DNA of 39,109 bases from an uncultured Clostridia bacterium. GTDB taxonomy: Bacteria > Bacillota > Clostridia > Oscillospirales > Acutalibacteraceae. The notes under the pieces were generated by a model. That model was not told where the DNA came from, did not search any database, and saw only the letters and a list, made by a program, of their open reading frames with translations. Both the position numbers and the translations under genes were made by a program. Below, piece after piece: positions 1 through 8,404 of this stretch; position 1 is the stretch's first letter; the number at the start of each line of letters is the position of its first letter. The stretch spans positions 1 through 39,109 of the forward strand of contig CANONE010000002.1 in assembly GCA_947567585.1 (NCBI GenBank), read 5' to 3'.

Positions 1-1006
1 GCTGGCCGGTTTTGGCGGAGATGAAAATAATCGGCGCGTAGCTCATAAAGGAGAAATCCTCGCTGAGCTTCAGGCGCATTTGGTCCATGGTTTTATCGTC
101 TTTCTCCACGGCGTCCCATTTGTTGACGCAGACAATGCAGCCCTTTCCCGCCTCATGGGCAATTCCCGCCACCTTGGAGTCCTGCTCGGTAAAGCCCACG
201 GTGCCGTCGATAAGAATCAGGCACACATCCGCCCGCTCCACCGCCATTTCCGCCCGGAGATTGCTGTAATACTCAATGGAATCCTCTACCTTGGACTTCT
301 TCCGCAGCCCCGCCGTATCGATAAAGGTAAAGGTCCCATGCTGGTTTTCGATGGTCATATCCACCGCGTCCCGGGTGGTCCCGGCGATGTCGGAGACAAT
401 GCAGCGGTTCTCCCCCGCCACCCGGTTCACCAGGGAGGACTTGCCCACATTGGGCTTGCCGATCACCGCCACCTTGATGATCTCCCCCTCCGGCTCCCCT
501 TCCGGGATTTCCGGCAGGCTTTCCAGCACCCGGTCCAGCAGATCGCCGGTGCCATGACCGTGGACAGAGGAAACCATCACCGGGTCTCCCAGACCCAGAT
601 TGTAAAATTCATAGAATTCCGCCGGGGGTTCGCCGATGCTGTCGCATTTATTGACGCACAGCACCACCGGCCGGCCGCTTTTTTGCAGCAGCTCCGCCAC
701 CTCCTGGTCTGTGGCGGTCACCCCGGAGCGCAGGTCTGTTACCAGGATAATGGCGCTGGCCGCGTCAATGGCGATCTGCACCTGCTCCCGCATCTGAGAC
801 AGGAGGATGTCCTTGGAAGCTGGTTCCAGACCGCCGGTATCCACCAGAGAAAAGGTCCGCCCGCACCACTCCGCATCCCCGAAGATCCTGTCCCGGGTCA
901 CGCCGGGGGTGTCCTCTACAATGGACAGCCTCCGCCCCACAATCTTATTAAATAATGTGGACTTGCCCACATTGGGCCGGCCTACAATGGCTACAATTGG
1001 CTTCAT
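1..1006 (-). CDS. der: Ribosome biogenesis GTPase Der (EngA), C-terminus beyond the window
   Basis: Der is a tandem-GTPase protein that acts in maturation of the 50S ribosomal subunit. I translated the minus strand from the ATG at 1006, which follows an AGGAGGAG ribosome site. The first G domain opens with GRPNVGKS at residues 9-16 and has a DTGG switch. The second P-loop, GKPNVGKSS, starts at residue 183 and is followed by a second DTAG switch. Two complete G1 motifs on one chain are diagnostic of Der. About 335 of roughly 440 residues are inside the window; the KH-like C-terminal domain lies before base 1. The DUF512 gene directly upstream is a common Clostridia neighbour of der. Confidence 0.97.
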   Translation of the reverse strand, partial: MKPIVAIVGRPNVGKSTLFNKIVGRRLSIVEDTPGVTRDRIFGDAEWCGRTFSLVDTGGLEPASKDILLSQMREQVQIAIDAASAIILVTDLRSGVTATDQEVAELLQKSGRPVVLCVNKCDSIGEPPAEFYEFYNLGLGDPVMVSSVHGHGTGDLLDRVLESLPEIPEGEPEGEIIKVAVIGKPNVGKSSLVNRVAGENRCIVSDIAGTTRDAVDMTIENQHGTFTFIDTAGLRKKSKVEDSIEYYSNLRAEMAVERADVCLILIDGTVGFTEQDSKVAGIAHEAGKGCIVCVNKWDAVEKDDKTMDQMRLKLSEDFSFMSYAPIIFISAKTGQ

Positions 1007-1019
1007 GGCTCCTCCTCTT

Positions 1020-1109
1020 AAGGTCATGAGGCTCTGCCTCACGCTCCGCCAGAGACACTTTTTGAAAAAAGTTTCTCTGAACTCTTCAAAAACTTTTACT
1101 GTGCTCCCA
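1020..1109 (+). repeat. Intergenic hairpin repeat, copy A
   Basis: This copy lies between der and the DUF512 gene. It has the leading hairpin GAGGC-tct-GCCTC, then a second hairpin in which AGAGA and ACTTTTT pair with AAAAAGT and TCTCT, then an AAAAACTTTT block. The order matches the other copies in the window. It overlaps the last codons and stop of the DUF512 gene. Confidence 0.7.
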
Positions 1110-2447
1110 ACTGCCCTCATAGGGGTTGTACCCTGAGGGGTTCTCCTGCTCCCGCCCCAAAATGGCGTTCAGCAGGTCCCCGCCGCTGCCTCCTACCCGC
1201 CGGGCAGGTACCCCCAGCTTCTGAGACAGCCCCGGCAGCGTCATGTCGTCCAGGAAGATATCCTCCCCGGCCTTCAGCATATTTCCCGCCACCAGCAGCT
1301 CGTCCCCCAACTCCCTGCCGGCAAGCTGGGCGGCAATATCCCGGCCAGTGAGCAACCCCGTCACATTCACGGTGCCGCCAAAAAAGTCATTGCGGATGGG
1401 GATAAGGTCTATACTTAAATTATGGCACTTTTTCCGAAGTCCGTCAAGCATTTTATCCAAAAATTTCCAGGCCCCCTCCCCAGTGGGAATGGTTACCCGC
1501 CGTCTGCCCTCCCAGGGCTCCATGTCCTCCAAGGCCCAGCAAAAGCCTTCCTCTAAATCCCGAAGCATGCCCACGCCGTTCTCGATCTGGGGAAAGTCCT
1601 CGTAAAACTCCACCGGGGGCAGTTCCCGCTGTGCCAGAAGATACATCTCATCAGAGGCGAAAATCTTCCGGGAACCGGCCTCCTCCAAACAGCGGCTTCC
1701 CGCCCGCTCTATCGTCTCCAGCGCCGCCCGGGCCGTGTTTTGGTCAAAGGGGATAAGGGGATAGAGCCCCTCCCGATAGCGGGTGAGCCCCACCGGCACA
1801 CAGGCCACGCTTTGGAGAGAATCGCCAAGTTTACATAACTCATCCAACGTGTACTCCAGCGCCGGCCCATCGTTTAAGCCCGGACACAGCACAATTTGAC
1901 AGTTCAGCTTGATTCCTCCCTGGGCCAGCCGGTATAGATGCCCCAGCGCCTCCCCGGCAAAGCGGTTGTTCATCATCCTGCACCGCAGCTCCGGGTTCAT
2001 GGTATGAACAGAGACATTGATGGGGCTGATGTGCATCTGCAAGATCCGCTCAATTTCCCTATCATCTATATTGGTTAAGGTAATATAGTTTCCAAATAAG
2101 AAGCTGAGCCGGTCGTCGTCGTCCTTAAAGTAGAGGGTCTCCCGCATGCCGGGGGGCAGCTGGTCAATAAAGCAGAAAACGCACTTGTTCCGGCAGGACC
2201 GCTGCCGGTCCATCAGGTAGGTCTCAAATTCCAGCCCCAGCTGGGCATACTGGGGCTTCACCAGCTTTACCGCAAAAGCGGCGCCCTCCCGTTCCAGCCG
2301 CAGCCGCAGCTCCCGCTCGGTCTCAAAAAAGCGGTAGTCCAGCACGTCTTTGATCTCGTGGCCATTCATACTCACCAGCCGGTCTCCAGCCTGGATCCCC
2401 GCCCGCTGGGCCCTGCTGCCGTCTTCTACACCAGATATGGTAACCAT
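1086..2447 (-). CDS. DUF512 radical SAM protein with N-terminal PDZ domain
   Basis: The protein has 453 residues. Residues 1-60 look like a PDZ domain (VEDGSRAQRAGIQAGDRLVSMNG region). They are followed by a radical-SAM-like core with C85, C89 and C92 in the CxxxCxxC spacing that binds a 4Fe-4S cluster. The C-terminal part matches the DUF512 family, whose substrate is unknown. The ATG at 2447 is preceded by GGGAGG. The gene is upstream of and co-oriented with der, as in many Clostridia, so a role linked to translation or the envelope is possible but unproven. The last few codons run into an intergenic repeat, so the extreme C-terminus is probably not conserved. Confidence 0.9.
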   Translation of the reverse strand: MVTISGVEDGSRAQRAGIQAGDRLVSMNGHEIKDVLDYRFFETERELRLRLEREGAAFAVKLVKPQYAQLGLEFETYLMDRQRSCRNKCVFCFIDQLPPGMRETLYFKDDDDRLSFLFGNYITLTNIDDREIERILQMHISPINVSVHTMNPELRCRMMNNRFAGEALGHLYRLAQGGIKLNCQIVLCPGLNDGPALEYTLDELCKLGDSLQSVACVPVGLTRYREGLYPLIPFDQNTARAALETIERAGSRCLEEAGSRKIFASDEMYLLAQRELPPVEFYEDFPQIENGVGMLRDLEEGFCWALEDMEPWEGRRRVTIPTGEGAWKFLDKMLDGLRKKCHNLSIDLIPIRNDFFGGTVNVTGLLTGRDIAAQLAGRELGDELLVAGNMLKAGEDIFLDDMTLPGLSQKLGVPARRVGGSGGDLLNAILGREQENPSGYNPYEGSWEHSKSF

Positions 2448-2528
2448 TGCACCGCCTCCCGCGCCGCCAAAATACGAAAGAAGGGAGCGCCCACTACTCT
2501 GGCGTTCCCTTCTAGCAGCTGAACCATT

Positions 2529-2711
2529 TTATGCGCCCTTCTCTACCACTTTCCGGCCATTGTAATAACCGCAGTGGGAACAAACGCGGTGAGGGGTCTT
2601 ATACTCGCCGCACTGGGGGCATATCATCAGCGCAGGAGCCTGCAGCTTCCACACATTGGAGCGCCGCTTATTCTGCCGCGCGCTGGATACCTTTCTCTTG
2701 GGTACCGCCAT
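2529..2711 (-). CDS. rpmF: 50S ribosomal protein L32
   Basis: This is a 60-residue protein starting MAVPKRKVSSARQNKRRS, the canonical L32 N-terminus, with a zinc ribbon of C31, C34, C44 and C47. It is therefore the zinc-binding (C+) paralogue type. The reading frame is open upstream, but the ATG at 2711 has a clear AAGGAGG site and gives the family length. It follows the yceD-like gene, the usual yceD-rpmF pair, though the two are separated here by 363 bases holding a repeat element. Confidence 0.97.
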   Translation of the reverse strand: MAVPKRKVSSARQNKRRSNVWKLQAPALMICPQCGEYKTPHRVCSHCGYYNGRKVVEKGA

Positions 2712-2745
2712 CTTCAGCACCTCCTTAGCCGAAATAGAATTCAAG

Positions 2746-2916
2746 CCTAAGGCCGTAGGAGCCGCCGGTCTCGCCTGCCGGTTCGGTCGGCGCTGGTCTC
2801 CACCGGAAACCAGCGCCCCTACAACCCCGCCACTTTTGAAAAAGTGGACAAAACTTTTTCCGAATTTTTACAGATCCGTACTGTCAGCCGGATGGGCGGC
2901 GCAAAAAGCCTGCCGG
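2746..2916 (+). repeat. Intergenic hairpin repeat, copy B
   Basis: This copy sits inside the 363-base gap between rpmF and the yceD-like gene. It starts with CTAAGGCCGTAGGA and carries the module CGCTGGT...ACCAGCG (an inverted repeat). Next come the hairpin CCACTTTT-GA-AAAAGTGG, an AAAACTTTTTCCGAATTTTT block and the end module GGATGGGCGGCGC. It is one of the most complete copies. Both hairpins use different bases from other copies but still pair perfectly. Confidence 0.75.
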
Positions 2917-3074
2917 AACACAGAGACGCCGCTTGACAGACCTCTCCCGATGCGGTTTCGCAGCCCGCTCTCCGTCAGCCACCTTTTCCCGACACAGCTT
3001 TGCCAATCCCCGCAGGTACCGTTTCCTTTACCGGTCCCTCGCGCTTTGGCCCATCCGCTCCGTTGGGAAAAGTC
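2917..3074. other. Rest of the yceD-rpmF gap, nothing recognised
   Basis: No open frame with a ribosome site, terminator or convincing promoter was found here. The rest of the 2712-3074 gap is repeat copy B. Confidence 0.5.
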
Positions 3075-3569
3075 CTATAATAGCTGCCGCAAAACCTCCA
3101 GCCGGGGGTCGGTTTCCGGCTGGTAGCAGCCGCAAAAGCCCTCGTTGAGATTCTTGCCGCACTGGGGGCACAGACCCTTGCAGTCTTCCCTGCAAAGAAA
3201 CTGGCCGGGCATGTCCAACAAGACGTCCTCCAGAAGCAGCTGGTCCAGGTCCAGCTTTTCTTCCGGCACGGAGATCACTTCTCCGCCGTCTTCCTCCCCT
3301 TCCAGCTCCTTAACCAGGATATGGAAGAAGTCCTTGGCGTACTCCTTGGAAACTGTCTCGGCACAGCGGTCGCAGGGCATGGCAAGGGTATATTCTACCC
3401 GGGCCCGCAGCTCCACAGAGCCCGCAAAGCTCTTCAGCCGTACTTTGGCTTTCACAGGCGCACAAAACGGCTTGACGCCGCCCAATTCCACCCCGGAAAA
3501 ATCCAGCTCACAGCTGACCGCATCCTCTGTCTCGTCTGCCTTTAAAAACCTGCGAAGATCAATTTCCAT
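3075..3569 (-). CDS. yceD: YceD/DUF177 family protein
   Basis: The protein has 164 residues from the ATG at 3569, which has a GAGGTG ribosome site; the frame is open 27 bases further but without a site there. The pattern is that of DUF177 (YceD): a central CDRCAE motif and a C-terminal cysteine cluster (CREDCKGLCPQCG, then CGC), probably metal-binding. Members are linked to 23S rRNA accumulation in plants and bacteria, and the gene almost always precedes rpmF, as here. A consensus SigA promoter lies just upstream. Confidence 0.92.
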   Translation of the reverse strand: MEIDLRRFLKADETEDAVSCELDFSGVELGGVKPFCAPVKAKVRLKSFAGSVELRARVEYTLAMPCDRCAETVSKEYAKDFFHILVKELEGEEDGGEVISVPEEKLDLDQLLLEDVLLDMPGQFLCREDCKGLCPQCGKNLNEGFCGCYQPETDPRLEVLRQLL

Positions 3570-3594
3570 AGCGCACCTCATGCCGTACCGATAC

Positions 3595-3624
3595 ATTATA
3601 CTGTATATACCGCAGCTTTGTCAA
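3595..3624 (-). promoter_or_regulatory. SigA promoter of yceD-rpmF
   Basis: On the minus strand the -35 TTGACA (3619-3624) and the -10 TATAAT (3595-3600) are separated by 18 bp. Both hexamers are perfect. The start codon of the yceD-like gene is about 25 bases downstream of the -10. Confidence 0.9.
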
Positions 3625-3647
3625 GGGAAAAATCCCCTATTTCGGAT

Positions 3648-4061
3648 TTATTTCAGCACGCACTCAGCCACGCCCTCTGGAATATCCTCGTTGGCGGCGG
3701 AAATGGAGAGAACTATGTTGGTGCCGGCGGAAGCGCTGAGCTTTTTAAGCTCAGGCACCAGGTAGCTGCAAGCCTCCGCGCCAGTGCCAGTGATCTTCAA
3801 GGTAGAATCCACAAAAATGTCGGTGACGTCGTAGTTCCCCGCGCAGATGCCGCTGATAAAGCCCAAAAGCGCCTCCTGGCCCTTTACGTCATACGCGTCG
3901 GAATCCACCAGCCGGGCAGCGTAAGGGATATTAAAGGTCATCTGCTTGCCCTTTTCAATCACCACCACATTGCCGTTGGACTTCTCCAAAGCCTCGTTTA
4001 CCATGTCAATCAGCTTCTTCGTCTTGCCGGACCCCTTCTTGCCTGTTAAAAGAGTAACCAT
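3648..4061 (-). CDS. Small P-loop ATP-binding protein, function unknown
   Basis: The protein has 137 residues. A Walker A motif, GKKGSGKT, sits at residues 7-14, and a hydrophobic strand ending in DS (VTDIFVDS) is a likely Walker B. There is no membrane segment or signal peptide. The length is only that of a minimal P-loop core, with no room for a partner domain. Similar short proteins in Clostridia are sometimes labelled twitching-motility PilT, but nothing here supports a pilus role. An AAAGGAG site precedes the ATG at 4061. It is downstream of pgi on the same strand. Confidence 0.75.
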   Translation of the reverse strand: MVTLLTGKKGSGKTKKLIDMVNEALEKSNGNVVVIEKGKQMTFNIPYAARLVDSDAYDVKGQEALLGFISGICAGNYDVTDIFVDSTLKITGTGAEACSYLVPELKKLSASAGTNIVLSISAANEDIPEGVAECVLK

Positions 4062-4120
4062 TTTGTAACTCTCCTTTGCTTTATTTATTTCCCGCGGTTA
4101 CGCCGCATGGATCGCTTTGA

Positions 4121-4153
4121 GCCTTTAGGCCGCAGGGCTCAGCCCTACAGCGC
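4121..4153. repeat. Partial intergenic hairpin repeat, copy I
   Basis: This is a short partial copy of the window's intergenic repeat between the P-loop gene and pgi. It has a TTAGGCCGCAGGG lead and the hairpin AGGGC-tca-GCCCT. The poly-T/poly-A second hairpin is absent. Confidence 0.45.
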
Positions 4154-4163
4154 GCACGCGGAC

Positions 4164-5501
4164 TTAGCCCAGCCTTTCTTCCAGCGCGGCTTTTTCCGCT
4201 TCATAGCCGGGTTTGCCTAAAAGGGCGAACATATTCTTCTTGTAGCTCTCCACGCCGGGCTGGTCAAAGGGATTCACCCCCAGAAGATACCCGGAAATGG
4301 CGCATGCCTTCTCAAAGAAATAGATGATTTGGCCCAAAGTATCCTCGGAGAAATCCATGGCGTGGATCAGCACGTTGGGCACGCCGCCGTCGTTGTGGGC
4401 CAGCACGGTGCCCTGCATGGCTTTTTGATTGATAAAGTCCATGGTGCGGCCTTCCAAATAGTTAAGGCCGTCCACATCCGTGGGGTCGCTGCCAAGAGTG
4501 AGCTGCCGCTTCGGGTTGTCAAAGGCCATCACCGTTTCAAATAACTGCCGCCGCCCGTCCTGGATATACTGGCCCAGAGAGTGCAGGTCGGTGGAAAACA
4601 CCACAGAAGCCGGGAACAGGCCCTTCTGGTCCTTGCCCTCGCTCTCGCCGTACAGCTGCTTCCACCACTCGTTCATCATGGTGTAGCAGGGCTCATAGCT
4701 GACCATTACTTCCACGGACCTGCCCTTGTTATAGAGGATATTCCGAATAGCGGCATACTTATAGCAGTCGTTCTCCTCTAGCTCCGGGCTGGAATACGCT
4801 TTCATGGCCTTCCGGGCCCCGGCCATCAGCGCGTCTATATCGCACCCGGCCACAGCAATGGGCAAAAGCCCCACGGCGGTAAGCACGGAATAACGGCCGC
4901 CAACGTTGTCAGGCACCACAAAGGTTTCGTAGCCCTCGGCGTCCGCCAGCTGCTTCAAGGTCCCCTTCCGCTTGTCGGTGGTGCAGAAAATCCGCTCCCG
5001 GGCTCCCTCTTTGCCGTACTTCTTTTCCAAAAGCTCCCGGAATACCCGGAAAGCAATGGCGGGCTCGGTAGTGGTGCCGGATTTGGAGATCATGTTGATG
5101 GAAATGTCTTTCCCTTCACAGATGGTTACCAGCTCCTGCAAAGCGGTGGAGCTGATAGAGTTTCCGGTAAAGTAGATGTCCGGGGTGTCCTTAGGCAGGG
5201 CGTTGTACCGGTCGGATTTCAAGAACTCTATGGCGGCCCTGGCCCCCAGATAGGAGCCGCCAATCCCGATCACCACAAACACGCTGGAATTCTCTTTGAT
5301 CCTCTGGGCCGCGGCCTTGATCCGGGCGAACTCCTCCTTGTCATAGTCCTCCGGCAGGGTGGTCCAGCCCAAGAAATCGCTGCCCGGACCCTTTCCAGAT
5401 TGGAGAAGCTCCCCCGCGGCCTTGACCTGCGGCCCTATCGCGTCGTACTCATGTTGGGAAATAAAGCCTTTTAAATACCTGTCGTCCAATTTGAGCGGCA
5501 T
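4164..5501 (-). CDS. pgi: Glucose-6-phosphate isomerase
   Basis: The protein has 445 residues and interconverts glucose-6-phosphate and fructose-6-phosphate in glycolysis. Family signatures are visible: the phosphate-binding GIGGSYLGARA and SKSGTTTEPA loops, the DNVGGRYSVLTAVGLLP signature and a C-terminal NPFDQPGVE segment. The length matches the Bacillus/Clostridium form. I chose the ATG at 5501 (MPLKLDD) because AAAGGAG lies 8 bases upstream; the longer start at 5522 has no site. A promoter at 5559-5587 suggests it is first in its transcript, with the P-loop gene downstream. Confidence 0.97.
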   Translation of the reverse strand: MPLKLDDRYLKGFISQHEYDAIGPQVKAAGELLQSGKGPGSDFLGWTTLPEDYDKEEFARIKAAAQRIKENSSVFVVIGIGGSYLGARAAIEFLKSDRYNALPKDTPDIYFTGNSISSTALQELVTICEGKDISINMISKSGTTTEPAIAFRVFRELLEKKYGKEGARERIFCTTDKRKGTLKQLADAEGYETFVVPDNVGGRYSVLTAVGLLPIAVAGCDIDALMAGARKAMKAYSSPELEENDCYKYAAIRNILYNKGRSVEVMVSYEPCYTMMNEWWKQLYGESEGKDQKGLFPASVVFSTDLHSLGQYIQDGRRQLFETVMAFDNPKRQLTLGSDPTDVDGLNYLEGRTMDFINQKAMQGTVLAHNDGGVPNVLIHAMDFSEDTLGQIIYFFEKACAISGYLLGVNPFDQPGVESYKKNMFALLGKPGYEAEKAALEERLG

Positions 5502-5558
5502 TTTCAAAACTCCTTTACTCATCCGGGGTCCCCAGGATGTTATTTCTCTACGGCTACT

Positions 5559-5587
5559 ATTTTACAATACTCTCCTGATTTTTGCAA
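5559..5587 (-). promoter_or_regulatory. SigA promoter of pgi
   Basis: On the minus strand the -35 TTGCAA (5582-5587) is 17 bp from the -10 TAAAAT (5559-5564). It is about 60 bases upstream of the pgi start. Confidence 0.75.
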
Positions 5588-5631
5588 GGCGCTTTTACGG
5601 ATTCAGAAAAATTCTTTCATCTTCATGGGCT

Positions 5632-6765
5632 TTAAAACCGCAGAAAGCCCTCCATTAGATACCGGAACCCAGAGGAAAACGTGACGGCTTCCACGTCGTT
5701 TTGGGCGGTGATGTCCACCTTAGCCACCAGTTCCCCGTTGTGGGTGTACGTAATGGCGCCGATCACGTCCCCCGCCTTTACAGGGGCGGTCAGCTTCTCC
5801 TTCCAAATGATGTTTTCCTCTATCTGGCCCTTTTCCGCCTGCTTCACCAGAATCTCCGGCATTTTCCCCGCCTTGGCGCCCACGGTTTCCTCCATGCCCC
5901 GCAGCACCGGAACCATGGGCAGCTCCGGGCTCTCCGGCGACTGCACCGCCCAGCCGGCAAAGCCGTAATCCAAAAGCGCCGCCGCGTCTTTGAAACGGTC
6001 GTCTGTGCTGCCGGCCCCCAGCACCACGGCGATAAGCTTTAGCCCATCCCGTTCCGCCGTGGCGCTGATGCAGCTGCCCGCCCCCGAGGTGGTGCCGGTC
6101 TTAAGACCTGTGATCCCCTTATAGCTGCGGATCAATTTATTGGTGTTCACCAGCTGGGTGGCTCCGTCCCGGACAGAGTCCATCCAGGTCAGGGTGTAGT
6201 CCTTGATTTTCTCATGCCGGATCAGCTCCCGGCTCATCAGGGCTACGTCATAGGCGCTGGTAAGGTGCCCCTCTTCGTCCAGGCCGTTACAGTTTTTAAA
6301 GGTGGTCTCCTTCATCCCCAGCTCTGCGGCCCGCTCGTTCATTCTGTTGACAAAAGCTTCCTCGCTGCCCGCCACATTTTCGGCCAATACCACCGCCGCG
6401 TCGTTGGCGCTCATAATCACGGTGGCCTTAATCAGGTCGTCCACGCTCATACTTTCCCCTTCCTTGAGCCAGATATCCGACCCCCCCATGGACGCCGCGT
6501 GGGCGGAGGCCGTCAGCTGGTCCTCCAGGGAAAGCTGCCCTCCGGCAATGGCGTCAAAGGTCAGGCACAGGGTCATGACTTTGGTGATAGACGCGCAGGC
6601 CCGGACCTCGTGGGCGTTCTTCTCAAACAGCACCCGGCCGGTTCCGGCCTCCATCAGAACCGCCGCCGGGGCGGAAACTTCCATCTCCGCCCCATGCACA
6701 GGCACAGCCGGCAGCGCCAGCGCGGCAAGAAGCAGGGACAGCAGCAGAGCGATCGTCTTCTTCAC
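5632..6765 (-). CDS. D-alanyl-D-alanine carboxypeptidase (S11, DacF/DacA type)
   Basis: This is a penicillin-binding enzyme that trims the terminal D-Ala from peptidoglycan stem peptides outside the membrane. The start is uncertain. A GTG at 6765 (KKTIALLLSLL follows) has AGGAAGG nine bases upstream and gives a textbook signal peptide with cleavage near residue 25; an ATG at 6774 abuts the same site and is the alternative. The S11 motifs are SITK (S59-K62), SAN and KTGT. The C-terminal beta-rich domain and a final hydrophobic/amphipathic anchor (FRYLMEGFLRF) are typical. It is monocistronic, downstream of the terminator closing the phage cassette. Confidence 0.95.
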   Translation of the reverse strand: MKKTIALLLSLLLAALALPAVPVHGAEMEVSAPAAVLMEAGTGRVLFEKNAHEVRACASITKVMTLCLTFDAIAGGQLSLEDQLTASAHAASMGGSDIWLKEGESMSVDDLIKATVIMSANDAAVVLAENVAGSEEAFVNRMNERAAELGMKETTFKNCNGLDEEGHLTSAYDVALMSRELIRHEKIKDYTLTWMDSVRDGATQLVNTNKLIRSYKGITGLKTGTTSGAGSCISATAERDGLKLIAVVLGAGSTDDRFKDAAALLDYGFAGWAVQSPESPELPMVPVLRGMEETVGAKAGKMPEILVKQAEKGQIEENIIWKEKLTAPVKAGDVIGAITYTHNGELVAKVDITAQNDVEAVTFSSGFRYLMEGFLRF

Positions 6766-6795
6766 AGGGATCATCCTTCCTGATTCATTTCTTGC

Positions 6796-6823
6796 CATCA
6801 TTATATGCCGCAAGGCGCCCCGC
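6796..6823 (-). promoter_or_regulatory. Possible promoter of the carboxypeptidase gene
   Basis: On the minus strand a CATATAAT box stands about 30 bases before the start. It fits a SigA -10 and also seven of eight bases of the SigE -10 CATACAAT. No good SigA -35 exists at 17 bp (TTGGTA is 20 bp away), so a sporulation sigma factor is possible. Coordinates are approximate. Confidence 0.35.
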
Positions 6824-6833
6824 CATACCAACG

Positions 6834-6871
6834 TAAAAGAAGCGGGTCTTCCTGCATTCGGAAAGCCCGCT
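6834..6871 (-). terminator. Terminator of the phage-derived cassette
   Basis: On the minus strand AGCGGGCTTTCC pairs with GGAAGACCCGCT around a 7-base loop, followed by TCTTTTA. It lies 11 bases past the last cassette stop and insulates the carboxypeptidase gene. Confidence 0.8.
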
Positions 6872-6881
6872 CCCTATGCTT

Positions 6882-7346
6882 TTATTGATTCTCCGCCAGT
6901 TCCCACTCCATGTGAGAGGGCAGGTACCTGTCCAGCAGGCGCTTGGCTTCTATTTGCGTAACGCCGCAGTAGCCTGCCGCCGTAATCAGCAGCTTGCCCT
7001 CGGACTCTTCCACCGCCGCTTTCACGCCCGCTGCCGCCAGCATATTCCGTATTCCCTCCATATTGGAAGGCCCGCCCCGGGCCGCCAGGGCCTGGGTCAT
7101 CCCCTGCCTGCGGCCTGCAAGGTCCCCGGTCCCCGCCCGGCCGCGAAACAGCGTCTCCCACTGGCCCAGCCTCTCCTCCGGGGCCGTGGCCGCGAAAAGC
7201 TCCTTTTCCAGCCGTTCCATAGCGTCCTCCACCAGGCTGAATCCGGCGGCATAGCCGGCCAGCTCCCCGTCTAACGGGTTGTCCCCGGTAAAGGTATAGA
7301 CCCCTGTCGCCACCATCACCCGGCGGATATGTTCCCCGGCCCTCAT
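6882..7346 (-). CDS. YmfQ/DUF2313-like phage baseplate protein
   Basis: This 154-residue protein is the last gene of the cassette. Its position after baseplate J, its size and its content fit the YmfQ/XkdU (DUF2313) family of tail-completion proteins found in contractile phages and PBSX. The N-terminus covers DNPLDGELAGYAAGFSLVEDAMERLEKELFA-type helices, then a TAPEERLGQWETLF segment common in this family. The ATG overlaps the stop of the upstream gene as ATGA, indicating translational coupling. It is somewhat shorter than the usual 180-200 residues. Confidence 0.7.
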   Translation of the reverse strand: MRAGEHIRRVMVATGVYTFTGDNPLDGELAGYAAGFSLVEDAMERLEKELFAATAPEERLGQWETLFRGRAGTGDLAGRRQGMTQALAARGGPSNMEGIRNMLAAAGVKAAVEESEGKLLITAAGYCGVTQIEAKRLLDRYLPSHMEWELAENQ

Positions 7347-8404
7347 AGGCTCTCAGCCAGGGCCGCGACCCCCAGCACCGGGATGATCCCCGCCTGCGCC
7401 AAAAGATCCCGGGTAGCGGTATTAAAGACCACCCCGCCAATGGCCGGGTCTTCCAGGATCACCCGGCTCAGGTCCCCCAGGTACACCGGGTCCCCGGTCT
7501 TTCTTTTGGCAAACCAGTCCGCCAGCCGCTTTTCCGCCAAAGGCTTGGCCGCGGTATAGCTGGCCCCTGGCATCATCTTGATGTTTGCCATCACATTGTA
7601 CTTTTTGGCTGTGGCCGCCTTGACGCTGACTGCCACGCCGATCTCCCGCAGAGCCTGTATTCGCTCCGCAATCCGGGCCAGCAGCTCCTCTCCCGGCGCG
7701 CCGGCCTGCCCCCATACATAGACGGACACCGTGCCCGCCCCGTCCTCCCGGGGCACGGCCTGGGCAGAGGAAACCCCTGCCTCTTCCAGGGCCAGATTTT
7801 CATAATATGCGGCGTTTCCACACTGGACCACCTGCCCGTACGCCTCCAGCACCCGTTCCCGAAAAGCGGCGTCTTCCTCCCTGTCGGCGCCGCCGGTAAA
7901 GGCCGCTTGGTTGGTAAGATAATGGATCCCCGTCACCTGGGACACCAGCGTGTTAATGTATCCAGAGGCCGCGTTTCCCCCGCTTCCTCCCAGCACCGCC
8001 TGGGCGGGCACGTCCACGTTCAGCTGCCCGGCGGCCAGCACGCCCTGCTGGGTGGTCTCATATTCCACCGCCGGGTCGCCTGGGCAGGCGCACACCGTGC
8101 CCTTGGGAATCACCAAATCGGAATCCATGGGCAGGTACCGAGAAAAAGTGATCACTCCCGCCGCTTTTTGGGGTTCCCCGCGCTTGACGCCCCGCTGCAG
8201 GCCGTGCAGGTCCAGCCGCTCCCCATCTGCTGTCAGGGGAAAGCTCTGCCGCCTAAGCCATTCTATCTCCGCTAAAAGCCGGTATATTTCCCCTGCCAGC
8301 ACTTGCAGCCGCAGGCCGATATCCGAAGCCTCTTCCGGAGGCCCGCCGCTTTTCTGCGTATACGCCTCCCGCATGCGTTTTAGAATTTCCTCATAAGTCT
8401 CCAA
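7343..8404 (-). CDS. Baseplate J/gp47 family protein
   Basis: The protein has 353 residues, starting at TTG 8404 with GGGGGAG seven bases upstream. The family pattern is clear: an N-terminal YEEILKRM...G.......ASDIGLRLQVLA start, DGERLDLHGLQRGVKR, a central GTVC...V.YET beta domain, and GGADREEDAAFRERVLEAY followed by a long C-terminal arm. Baseplate J (Mu gp47, PBSX XkdT) forms the wedges of contractile baseplates. The ORF is intact and full length. It overlaps the gp25-like gene by 14 bases upstream and the YmfQ-like gene by 4 bases downstream. Confidence 0.92.
   Translation of the reverse strand: METYEEILKRMREAYTQKSGGPPEEASDIGLRLQVLAGEIYRLLAEIEWLRRQSFPLTADGERLDLHGLQRGVKRGEPQKAAGVITFSRYLPMDSDLVIPKGTVCACPGDPAVEYETTQQGVLAAGQLNVDVPAQAVLGGSGGNAASGYINTLVSQVTGIHYLTNQAAFTGGADREEDAAFRERVLEAYGQVVQCGNAAYYENLALEEAGVSSAQAVPREDGAGTVSVYVWGQAGAPGEELLARIAERIQALREIGVAVSVKAATAKKYNVMANIKMMPGASYTAAKPLAEKRLADWFAKRKTGDPVYLGDLSRVILEDPAIGGVVFNTATRDLLAQAGIIPVLGVAALAESL

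Noticed and set aside
80..955. Long plus-strand ORF opposite der
   Set aside because: Composition is that of an antisense shadow in GC-rich coding DNA, and the minus strand encodes a clear Der protein.
6874..7440. 188-codon minus-strand ORF overlapping the YmfQ-like gene in another frame
   Set aside because: Gly/Arg-rich frame-shadow; the coupled YmfQ-like frame is the real one.
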